NCBI RefSeq assembly: GCF_019145475.1
Contig: NZ_JAHTKI010000006.1
Location: 124,001 to 188,000 of the forward strand
Direction of reading: 5' to 3'
Length of the DNA stretch: 64,000 bases
DNA from: Pseudomonas botevensis
GTDB taxonomy: Bacteria > Pseudomonadota > Gammaproteobacteria > Pseudomonadales > Pseudomonadaceae
The position numbers were made by a program, and so were the translations under genes. This document shows positions 10,446 through 17,015 of this stretch, piece by piece; positions within the stretch are counted from its first letter, which is position 1, and every line of letters starts with the position of its first letter. The notes beneath the pieces are model-generated. The model ran no database searches. It saw nothing but the letters and a program-made list of their open reading frames with translations, and had not been told where the DNA came from.

Positions 10446-11339
10446 ATGAAACGACTTAGCTTGATTCTAGGCTGCGCCCTGCTATTCGCAGGATTGGCCC
10501 AAGCCGCCGAAAAACCGCTGATCCGCATCGGCGCCCGGGTGTTCACCGAACAGACCCTGCTCGCGGAAATCACTTCGCAATACTTGCGCAGCAAGGGTTA
10601 CGACGCGCAGATAACCGGCGGTCTGGGCAGCAACCTGGCCCGCAGCGCCCACGAGAGTGGACAACTGGACATGCTCTGGGAATACACCGGCGTCTCCCTG
10701 GTGGCCTACAACCATGTCAGCGAAAAACTCGACAGCGAACAGTCCTACGCCCGGGTGAAAGAACTCGACGCGAAAAAGGGACTGGTCTGGCTCACCCCGT
10801 CTAAATTCAGCAACACCTACGCCCTCGCCCTGCCGCAAAAAGTCGCCGAGCAATATCCGCAGATCCACACCATCAGCCAATTGAACGATGTGCTCGAGGC
10901 CGAAGCCGATACCCATCATCTGGTAGCGCTGGATACCGAGTTCGCCAACCGTTCCGATGGCCTGGACGGCATGGTCAAGCTCTACGACATGAACCTGACG
11001 CGCAAAAACATCCGGCAGATGGATGCGGGCCTTGTTTATACGGCGCTGCGCAATGGCCAGGTGTTCGCCGGCCTGGTCTACACCACTGACGGGCGCCTCA
11101 ACGCGTTCGGCCTGAAGCTGCTCGAAGACGACAAGCACTATTTCCCGGACTACACCGCCGCGCCGGTCGTGCGTCAGGCCTTCCTCGACCAGCACCCGCA
11201 ATTGGCCGAACAGCTCAAGCCCCTGGCGGAACTGTTCGACGACGAAACCATGCGCCGGCTCAACGCCCGGGTCGATGTCGATCACCAGAGTCCATCCGCC
11301 GTGGCCGCTGATTTCCTGCGCCAGCATCCACTCAACTAA
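10446..11339 (+). CDS. Osmoprotectant-binding periplasmic protein
   Basis: A 297-residue substrate-binding protein of the OpuAC/OpuCC/YehZ family, which binds betaine, choline or related compounds. Start at 10446 follows GGAAGGA. A Sec signal is clear (MKRLSLILGCALLFAGLAQA, cut before AEKP). Family features include IRIGARVFTEQTLL at the mature N-terminus and GGLGSNLARSAHESGQLDML near residue 55. The ligand cannot be named from sequence alone. It lies between the two permease genes, 20 bases after the first. Confidence 0.9.
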   Translation: MKRLSLILGCALLFAGLAQAAEKPLIRIGARVFTEQTLLAEITSQYLRSKGYDAQITGGLGSNLARSAHESGQLDMLWEYTGVSLVAYNHVSEKLDSEQSYARVKELDAKKGLVWLTPSKFSNTYALALPQKVAEQYPQIHTISQLNDVLEAEADTHHLVALDTEFANRSDGLDGMVKLYDMNLTRKNIRQMDAGLVYTALRNGQVFAGLVYTTDGRLNAFGLKLLEDDKHYFPDYTAAPVVRQAFLDQHPQLAEQLKPLAELFDDETMRRLNARVDVDHQSPSAVAADFLRQHPLN

Positions 11340-11351
11340 GGAGGAAAAGTC

Positions 11352-12044
11352 ATGGAATTCTTCAACGCCTTTTCCCATCTCGACTGGCAGCAGGTGATGC
11401 ACCTGACCTGGCAGCACATCACCTTGGTCGGCATCGCTGTCAGCCTGGCGATCTGCATTGGCGTGCCGCTGGGCATTCTGATGACGCGCTTTCCAAGCCT
11501 CGCCGGTCCGTTGCAGGCCAGCGCTACGGTGCTGCTGACCGTGCCGTCGATTGCGCTGTTCGGCCTGCTGCTGCCGTTCTACTCGAAGTTCGGCCAGGGC
11601 CTCGGCCCGATGCCGGCAATCACCGCCGTGTTCCTTTATTCACTGCTGCCGATCATGCGCAACACCTACCTCGCGTTGACCGGCGTCGAACCGGGCATTC
11701 GTGAAGCCGCACGCGGCATCGGCATGACCTTCGGTCAGCGCCTGCGCATGGTCGAACTGCCGATCGCGGTGCCGGTGATCCTCGCCGGGGTGCGTACCGC
11801 CGTGGTGATGAACATCGGCGTGATGACCATCGCCGCCACCATCGGTGCCGGCGGCCTCGGCGTGCTGATCCTCGCCTCCATCAGCCGCAGCGACATGTCG
11901 ATGCTGATTGTCGGCGCACTGCTGGTCAGTCTTCTGGCGATTTTTGCCGACCTTGTTCTGCAGTGGCTGCAACGCTCGTTGACCAGTAGGGGGTGTTCGC
12001 CGGAAATGGCGGGCGCGCCGCCGCCCCACAAAGCGCAAGACTAG
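11352..12044 (+). CDS. Osmoprotectant ABC transporter permease (second), tail altered by a repeat
   Basis: A 230-residue second permease of the channel, homologous to the first (VELPIAVPVILAGVRTAVVM in the central loop region). AAGGAGG precedes the start. The core of the protein is intact, but from about residue 213 the reading frame enters the palindromic element at 11986-12252. The last 18 or so residues (GCSPEMAGAPPPHKAQD) are encoded by repeat DNA and look nothing like a permease tail. Function is probably kept, because the normal C-terminal tails of this family are short and variable. Confidence 0.88.
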   Translation: MEFFNAFSHLDWQQVMHLTWQHITLVGIAVSLAICIGVPLGILMTRFPSLAGPLQASATVLLTVPSIALFGLLLPFYSKFGQGLGPMPAITAVFLYSLLPIMRNTYLALTGVEPGIREAARGIGMTFGQRLRMVELPIAVPVILAGVRTAVVMNIGVMTIAATIGAGGLGVLILASISRSDMSMLIVGALLVSLLAIFADLVLQWLQRSLTSRGCSPEMAGAPPPHKAQD

Positions 12045-12252
12045 GCGCGAGGAGAGAGATTTGGTTTCTTCAAATGAACGACGAGTAACGACGTATTGCG
12101 CTTTGTGGGGCGCGGCCCTCCGGGTTGGAGCTGTGATGCCGCCGGGCTGCGTTGTGGGACTTGAAAAGGAAACGACATTTCCTGCGTCCCACGCCTTGCC
12201 CGGCGGCATCACAGCTCCAACGCGCCCGCCATTTGCGGCGAACACCCCCTAC
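11986..12252. repeat. 267-bp nested palindromic element inside the osmoprotectant operon
   Basis: Outer inverted repeats of 32 bp (11986-12017 and 12221-12252) match at 31 of 32 positions; the left arm starts GTAGGGGGTGTTCGCC. Between them lie two further hairpins: a perfect 16-bp pair (12023-12038 with 12096-12111, GCCCCACAAAGCGCAA) around a 57-base loop, and a perfect 24-bp pair (12124-12147 with 12198-12221) that encloses GTGGGAC/GTCCCAC and GGAAA/TTTCC. If extruded or transcribed, it would fold as a closed junction with two arms. No transposase frame is inside. It resembles a MITE or REP-cluster type element, but I cannot name a family. Confidence 0.85.
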
Positions 12253-12266
12253 ACAGGACTCCTCAA

Positions 12267-13424
12267 ATGATCGAACTTCAAAACCTCAGCAAAACTTTCC
12301 AAAGCAACGGCAAAGACGTGAAAGCCGTGGACTCGGTGAGCCTGACCGTCAATGAAGGCGAAATCTGCGTGTTCCTCGGGCCATCGGGTTGCGGCAAAAG
12401 CACCACGCTGAAAATGATCAACCGTCTGATCAAGCCGACTTCGGGCAAGATCCTGATCAACGGCGAAGACACCACCGGCCTCGACGAAGTGACCCTGCGT
12501 CGCAACATCGGCTACGTGATCCAGCAGATCGGCCTGTTTCCGAACATGACCATCGAGGAGAACATCGTCGTCGTGCCCAAGCTGCTCGGCTGGGACAAAC
12601 AGAAGTGCCACGACCGTGCCCGCGAATTGATGAGCATGATCAAGCTGGAACCCAAGCAATATCTGCATCGCTATCCGCGCGAGTTGTCCGGTGGCCAGCA
12701 ACAGCGCATCGGGGTGATCCGCGCACTGGCGGCGGATGCGCCGCTGTTGCTGATGGACGAGCCGTTCGGCGCGGTCGATCCGATCAACCGCGAGATGATC
12801 CAGAACGAGTTTTTCGAGATGCAGCGGGCGCTGAACAAGACCGTGATCATGGTCAGCCACGACATCGACGAAGCGATCAAACTCGGCGACAAGATCGCGA
12901 TTTTCCGCGCCGGCAAACTGCTGCAGATCGATCACCCCGACACCCTGCTCGCCCACCCGGCGGACGATTTCGTCAGTAACTTCGTCGGCCAGGACAGCAC
13001 ACTCAAGCGTCTGCTATTGGTGAAAGCCGAAGACGCAGCAGACAACGCCCCCTCGGTGAGCCCGGAAACTCCGGTGGCCGAGGCGCTGGAACTGATGGAC
13101 GAACATGACCGCCGCTACGTGGTGGTCACCTGTGCCGAGAACAAGGCACTGGGTTATGTGCGTCGTCGCGACCTGCACCGGCAGACCGGCACGTGCGGGC
13201 AATTCCTGCGCGAGTTCAACGCCACCGCCGCGTACGACGAACACCTGCGGATCCTGCTGTCGCGCATGTATGAGTTCAACCGCGCATGGCTGCCGGTGAT
13301 GGATGCCGAGCGGGTGTTCCTTGGCGAGGTGACTCAGGAGTCGATTGCCGCTTACCTGAGTTCGGGGCGTTCGCGGGGGATGAAGACCCATATCGTGTCG
13401 CCGGCCGAGATCGCCGTCGCCTGA
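12267..13424 (+). CDS. Osmoprotectant ABC transporter ATPase with CBS domains
   Basis: A 385-residue ATPase of the OpuCA/ProV class. Walker A GPSGCGKST is at residues 38-46, the signature LSGGQQQR is near 140, Walker B LLLMDEP follows, and the switch His is in MVSHDIDEA. The C-terminal part, about residues 255-375, has a pair of CBS-type segments (ALELMDEHDRRYVVV; AYDEHLRILLSRMYEF), which in OpuA/OpuC ATPases sense ionic strength or cyclic nucleotides. It is the last gene of the transporter set but is separated from the second permease by 222 bases of palindromic repeat. Confidence 0.93.
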   Translation: MIELQNLSKTFQSNGKDVKAVDSVSLTVNEGEICVFLGPSGCGKSTTLKMINRLIKPTSGKILINGEDTTGLDEVTLRRNIGYVIQQIGLFPNMTIEENIVVVPKLLGWDKQKCHDRARELMSMIKLEPKQYLHRYPRELSGGQQQRIGVIRALAADAPLLLMDEPFGAVDPINREMIQNEFFEMQRALNKTVIMVSHDIDEAIKLGDKIAIFRAGKLLQIDHPDTLLAHPADDFVSNFVGQDSTLKRLLLVKAEDAADNAPSVSPETPVAEALELMDEHDRRYVVVTCAENKALGYVRRRDLHRQTGTCGQFLREFNATAAYDEHLRILLSRMYEFNRAWLPVMDAERVFLGEVTQESIAAYLSSGRSRGMKTHIVSPAEIAVA

Positions 13425-13453
13425 CCGGGCACCTTCGCGACAGGGTGCGCGGA

Positions 13454-13532
13454 CTTGCTCGCGAAAGCGGTCTGTCAGTTGATGAAAGCAGTCGACTGGC
13501 ACGACGCCTTCGCGAGCAAGCCTGCTCCCACA
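13454..13532. repeat. REP-type inverted repeat pair
   Basis: CTTGCTCGCGAAAGCG (13454-13469) faces its reverse complement at 13505-13520 with 15 of 16 matches, 35 bases apart, and is followed by CCTGCTCCCACAGG (13521-13534). The Ser-Lys-Pro-Ala-Pro-Thr-coding pattern of this repeat is common in Pseudomonas intergenic regions. It starts 30 bases after the transporter ATPase stop. Confidence 0.75.
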
Positions 13533-13929
13533 GGCTTTTGTACATTTTTTGAGCAGCGCACGCACCGGAAAGAAATATCAACACCAGCACGCCAGAAGTG
13601 CCACCGAAAACACCTCGGCCATGAGCCAAATTCCCCCTCGACAAACCTTCTCGCCGCCAACGTCGCCGATGTTGCCGCTATCGTAGTTATCCGCGATCCA
13701 GCGCAGAAAAGCGTCGAACGTGCAGGTATTTTTAACACTTCAAAATTGTCGGGGAACATCTGGCCGTCATCTCTGTCGGCTACAAAGAGTGATGTTCGCG
13801 ACGCACGTCAGAAGAGTGCAAAAACGCGACATTTTTAGTTGATCTCAGGCCCCCCACGCCCTAAAGTTCGCGCCGAACGTCCATGCTGGAAACGATCCAT
13901 CCGGCTCAAGTACTGACGACGAGACAGCA

Positions 13930-13969
13930 AGGCCAAGGGAAAGAAGCTGAATTTTCCCATGGCCTTTTT
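13930..13969 (+). terminator. Terminator-like hairpin in the speC leader
   Basis: AGGCCAAGGGAAA (13930-13942) pairs with TTTCCCATGGCCT (13953-13965) at 12 of 13 positions, followed by TTTT. It lies 160 bases upstream of the speC start in the sense direction. It either ends a small RNA made from this region or works as an attenuator for speC. Confidence 0.65.
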
Positions 13970-14030
13970 GCTTTCGGCGACATGCCTTGGGAAGTAGGCG
14001 AACCAAAGTGGGGATACGGAGGGCGTTCAG

Positions 14031-14084
14031 GAGGGTGTGTCATCAATGAATTCACAAGTGCGAATTCATTGATGACACACCCTC
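14031..14084. other. Perfect 23-bp hairpin upstream of speC
   Basis: The left arm (14031-14053, starting GAGGGTGTGTCATC) is an exact reverse complement of the right arm (14062-14084), with an 8-base loop, ACAAGTGC. It ends 43 bases before the speC start codon. No T-run directly follows; TTTTTT begins nine bases later. Candidate roles are an mRNA-stabilising or RNase III-cut 5' structure, or an operator. Confidence 0.7.
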
Positions 14085-14127
14085 GCACCCATTGTTTTTT
14101 ACGAGTTTGCCCATAGGAGCTACCAGC

Positions 14128-15291
14128 ATGTCGATCCAGGTCGAAGACTATTTCGCGCGCGAAACCTTTCAGAAAATGAAGGCATTCGCCGACAAACAGG
14201 AAACCCCGTTCGTGGTGATCGACACCGCGATGATCGCCCAGGCCTACGATGACCTGCGCGCCGGTTTCGAATTCGCCAAGGTCTACTACGCGGTCAAGGC
14301 CAACCCGGCCGTCGAGATCATCGACCTGCTCAAAGAGAAAGGCTCGAGCTTCGACATCGCCTCGATCTATGAGCTGGACAAAGTGCTGAGCCGTGGCGTG
14401 CGCCCGGACCAGATCAGCTACGGCAACACCATCAAGAAGTCCAAGGATATCCGCTACTTCTACGACAAGGGCGTGCGCCTGTACGCCACCGACTCGGAAG
14501 CCGACCTGCGCAACATCGCCAAGGCCGCGCCGGGTGCGAAAGTTTATGTGCGGATCCTCACCGAAGGTTCGACCACCGCTGACTGGCCGCTGTCGCGCAA
14601 GTTCGGCTGCCAGACCGACATGGCGATGGACCTGCTGATCCTCGCCCGCGACCTGGGCCTGGTGCCTTACGGCATCTCGTTCCACGTCGGCTCGCAACAG
14701 CGCGACATCAGCGTCTGGGACGCCGCGATCGCCAAGGTCAAAGTGATTTTCGAACGCCTGAAAGAAGAAGACGGCATCCACCTGAAGCTGATCAACATGG
14801 GCGGTGGCTTCCCGGCCAACTACATCACCCGCACCAACAGCCTGGAAACCTACGCTGAGGAAATCATCCGCTTCCTGAAGGAAGACTTCGGTGACGACCT
14901 GCCGGAAATCATTCTGGAGCCGGGCCGTTCGCTCATCGCCAACGCCGGTATTCTGGTCAGCGAAGTGGTACTAGTCGCGCGCAAATCCCGCACCGCCGTC
15001 GAGCGCTGGGTCTACACCGACGTGGGCAAGTTCTCCGGCCTGATCGAAACCATGGACGAAGCGATCAAGTTCCCGATCTGGACCGAGAAGAAAGGCGAGA
15101 TGGAAGAAGTGGTCATCGCCGGCCCGACCTGCGACAGCGCCGACATCATGTACGAAAACTACAAGTACGGCCTGCCGCTGAACCTGGCGATCGGTGATCG
15201 TCTGTACTGGCTGTCGACCGGTGCGTACACCACCAGTTACAGCGCGGTTGAGTTCAATGGCTTTCCACCGTTGAAGTCGTTCTACGTGTAA
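14128..15291 (+). CDS. speC: Ornithine decarboxylase, PLP fold-type III
   Basis: A 387-residue cytosolic enzyme that turns ornithine into putrescine. TAGGAG sits nine bases upstream of the ATG at 14128; the longer open frame runs into the leader hairpin. The PLP-binding lysine is in YYAVKANP (Lys57), the Gly-rich phosphate loop is NMGGGFP (near 225), and the dimer-shared active-site Cys is in GPTCDSADI (Cys335). This is the eukaryotic-like ODC family, unlike the large E. coli SpeC. Lysine use is possible in some relatives. The leader carries two strong hairpins, suggesting post-initiation control. A terminator follows at 15310-15339. Confidence 0.92.
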   Translation: MSIQVEDYFARETFQKMKAFADKQETPFVVIDTAMIAQAYDDLRAGFEFAKVYYAVKANPAVEIIDLLKEKGSSFDIASIYELDKVLSRGVRPDQISYGNTIKKSKDIRYFYDKGVRLYATDSEADLRNIAKAAPGAKVYVRILTEGSTTADWPLSRKFGCQTDMAMDLLILARDLGLVPYGISFHVGSQQRDISVWDAAIAKVKVIFERLKEEDGIHLKLINMGGGFPANYITRTNSLETYAEEIIRFLKEDFGDDLPEIILEPGRSLIANAGILVSEVVLVARKSRTAVERWVYTDVGKFSGLIETMDEAIKFPIWTEKKGEMEEVVIAGPTCDSADIMYENYKYGLPLNLAIGDRLYWLSTGAYTTSYSAVEFNGFPPLKSFYV

Positions 15292-15309
15292 GCGCTCGCG
15301 CTGAAATGC

Positions 15310-15340
15310 AAAAAGCCCATGACGTGTCATGGGCTTTTTT
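15310..15340. terminator. Rho-independent terminator after speC
   Basis: AAAAAGCCCATGAC (15310-15323) pairs exactly with GTCATGGGCTTTTT (15326-15339), giving a T-run on both strands. It separates the convergent speC and the Sel1-repeat gene. Confidence 0.9.
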
Positions 15341-15368
15341 GTGTCTGGCCTGGGGGGTGTGGTGGGTT

Positions 15369-16127
15369 TCAGATCCGCTGCAATTCCAGACAACGCCGCG
15401 CGTAATCCCCCGCCAACGCCTGGATCCTCGGATCTGTCGCCCCCGCCAGCGCCTCGCTCGCCACCCGCAAGAAATTCAGATTACCGCCGGCCAGCGCCTT
15501 CTCCAGCCAGACGACCGCATCCTCGACCTGCCCCGCATCCGCCAGCACCGCCGCATAACTGAACTGCCCGCGAAAATCCCCGCCCTCGGCCGAACGCCGA
15601 TACCACTCGCGGGCCGTTGCCGGGTCCGCCGGACATACCTGCCCTTCTTCCAGATAACGCCCCAGCAGGTTCATCGATTTGGCATGTCCAATACCCGCCG
15701 CCCGCTGATACAGCGCCAATGCCTGAAGATGATCCACCGCCACGCCGCGCCCGGTCGCCAGCAGGTTGGCGAGGTTGTACATCGCCCAGTCCAGCCCGGC
15801 CTCGGCGGCGATCCGGTAGTGTTGCGCGGCAATCCCGGCGTCCGCCGCGCAGCCCCAGCCATGTTCGTGACAGCGGCCGAGCATGTTGCGCGCCATCAGA
15901 TGGCCGTGCCCGGCGGCGATCCCGAACCAGCGCAGCGCCAACGGTTGATCCTGGGCGATGCCGTGGCCATCGAGCAGGATCTGCCCAAGCAATGCCTGGG
16001 CTTCAGGCACGCCCTCGCCGGCCGCGAGCAAAATCGCCTGGGCGGCGCGGGCCGGGCTTTCTTCGAGCATGGCGTTGAGACGCTGGCCGTCGAGGACTTC
16101 CTCGCGGCGTAACCGGAAATCCGCCAC
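15369..16127 (-). CDS. Sel1-repeat (TPR-like) protein
   Basis: A 252-residue protein made largely of Sel1-like repeats, with units such as AQALLGQILLDGHGIAQD, ARNMLGRCHEHGWGCAAD, AMYNLANLLATGRGV and SMNLLGRYLEEG between about residues 40 and 190. There is no signal peptide. Such repeats make protein contacts. It begins with GTG directly after the piuC stop (TAAGTG), with GAGGTG as the ribosome site, so it is translationally coupled to piuC. The same order piuC-Sel1 gene is kept in P. aeruginosa. The partner is unknown. Confidence 0.85.
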   Translation of the reverse strand: MADFRLRREEVLDGQRLNAMLEESPARAAQAILLAAGEGVPEAQALLGQILLDGHGIAQDQPLALRWFGIAAGHGHLMARNMLGRCHEHGWGCAADAGIAAQHYRIAAEAGLDWAMYNLANLLATGRGVAVDHLQALALYQRAAGIGHAKSMNLLGRYLEEGQVCPADPATAREWYRRSAEGGDFRGQFSYAAVLADAGQVEDAVVWLEKALAGGNLNFLRVASEALAGATDPRIQALAGDYARRCLELQRI

Positions 16128-16808
16128 TTACACCTCGACCCAGCGCCGCAGCAGATTGTGATAGGTGCCGGTGAGGCGGATCAGCGACGGGTGATCGGGA
16201 ACGTCGCGGGTCAGTTGCTGGATCGCCCCATCCATCTCGAACAGCAGCGCGCGCTGACTGTCTTCGCGCACCAGACTTTGGGTCCAGAAGAACGACGCGT
16301 AACGCGCGCCACGGGTGACCGCGTTGACCTTGTGCAAACTGGTGCCGGGGTACAGCACCATGTCACCGGCCGGCAGTTTCACCCGCTGGGTGCCGAAGGT
16401 GTCCTGGATTTCCAGCTCGCCGCCGTCGTAATCCGCAGGTTCGCTGAAAAACAGCGTGGCCGACAGGTCGGTACGCACCCGCTCGATACTGCCCTTGGGC
16501 TGGCGCACCGCGTTGTCGATGTGGAAGTCGAAACTGCCGCCCGCCGTGTAACAGTTCAGTAACGGCGGGAAGACTTTGTGCGGCAGCGCGGCAGACATGA
16601 ACAGCGGATTTTTCCACAGCCGCTCGAGCATCGCGGCGCCGATTTCCTTGGCCAGCGGATGGCCTTCGGGCAGTTGCAGATTGTGCTTGGCCTTGGCCGA
16701 TTGGTAGCCGGCAGTGATCTTGCCGTCCGCCCAGTCGGCCTCTTCCAGCGCCTGGCGAATGCGCTGCACTTCGTCTTTTTCGAACAGACCGGGGATGTGC
16801 AGCAGCAT
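16128..16808 (-). CDS. piuC: PKHD-type Fe(II)/2-oxoglutarate dioxygenase PiuC
   Basis: A 226-residue dioxygenase of the prolyl-4-hydroxylase-like PKHD/YbiX family. The start at 16808 follows AGGTGA and gives the usual length; 21 bases of extra open frame lie upstream. The metal ligands are visible as His96-x-Asp98 (FHIDN) and His159 (LHKVN), with a 2-oxoglutarate Arg in the following VTRGAR. It is divergent from piuA and co-transcribed with the Sel1 gene. In this family the gene accompanies iron-chelate receptors. The substrate is not established. Confidence 0.92.
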   Translation of the reverse strand: MLLHIPGLFEKDEVQRIRQALEEADWADGKITAGYQSAKAKHNLQLPEGHPLAKEIGAAMLERLWKNPLFMSAALPHKVFPPLLNCYTAGGSFDFHIDNAVRQPKGSIERVRTDLSATLFFSEPADYDGGELEIQDTFGTQRVKLPAGDMVLYPGTSLHKVNAVTRGARYASFFWTQSLVREDSQRALLFEMDGAIQQLTRDVPDHPSLIRLTGTYHNLLRRWVEV

Positions 16809-16841
16809 GGCAATGTCACCTGATGGCAAAGAGGCGGCAAT

Positions 16842-16860
16842 GGTATTGATTCTTATTGAC
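16842..16860. promoter_or_regulatory. Candidate Fur box, piuC side
   Basis: The minus strand reads CAATAAGAATCAATACC, an imperfect match to the three-hexamer Fur pattern. It lies 34-52 bases upstream of the piuC start. Judged by eye only. Confidence 0.4.
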
Positions 16861-16950
16861 TGTGTAAAACCCGGCGGACGGATGAACTGGCAAAAACCGT
16901 AAGGTTAAATTGTAAAGAATGTAAATTCGTCGCGAATAACAATGTTTCGC

Positions 16951-16981
16951 AATTGATACGAATACCTGTTTACCCTATATT
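16951..16981 (+). promoter_or_regulatory. Sigma-70 promoter of piuA with overlapping Fur-like site
   Basis: TTGATA (16953-16958) and TATATT (16976-16981) are separated by 17 bases, a near-ideal sigma-70 arrangement 35 bases before the piuA start. AATTGATACGAATACC, which spans the -35 box, is weakly Fur-like, so iron repression is plausible. Confidence 0.6.
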
Positions 16982-17015
16982 CCGCCGCCTCAAATCCTTG
17001 GGGAGGGGAATAAAA

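Larger units (their letters stand above)
13425..14127. other. 703-base intergenic region before speC
   Basis: It holds a REP pair (13454-13532), a middle part without a convincing gene (about 13545-13840), and a structured speC leader (13880-14127). On the minus strand, 13578-13742 is open for about 53 codons with a protein-like composition but has no usable start codon. I treat it as non-coding. Confidence 0.5.

Noticed and set aside
13276..13644. Minus-strand frame with a lipoprotein-like hydrophobic start
   Set aside because: After about 35 codons it runs into the REP pair and then antisense to the transporter ATPase; TTG start only.
13455..13838. 127-codon plus-strand frame after the REP pair
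   Set aside because: It starts inside the repeat, has no ribosome site and no protein-like pattern.
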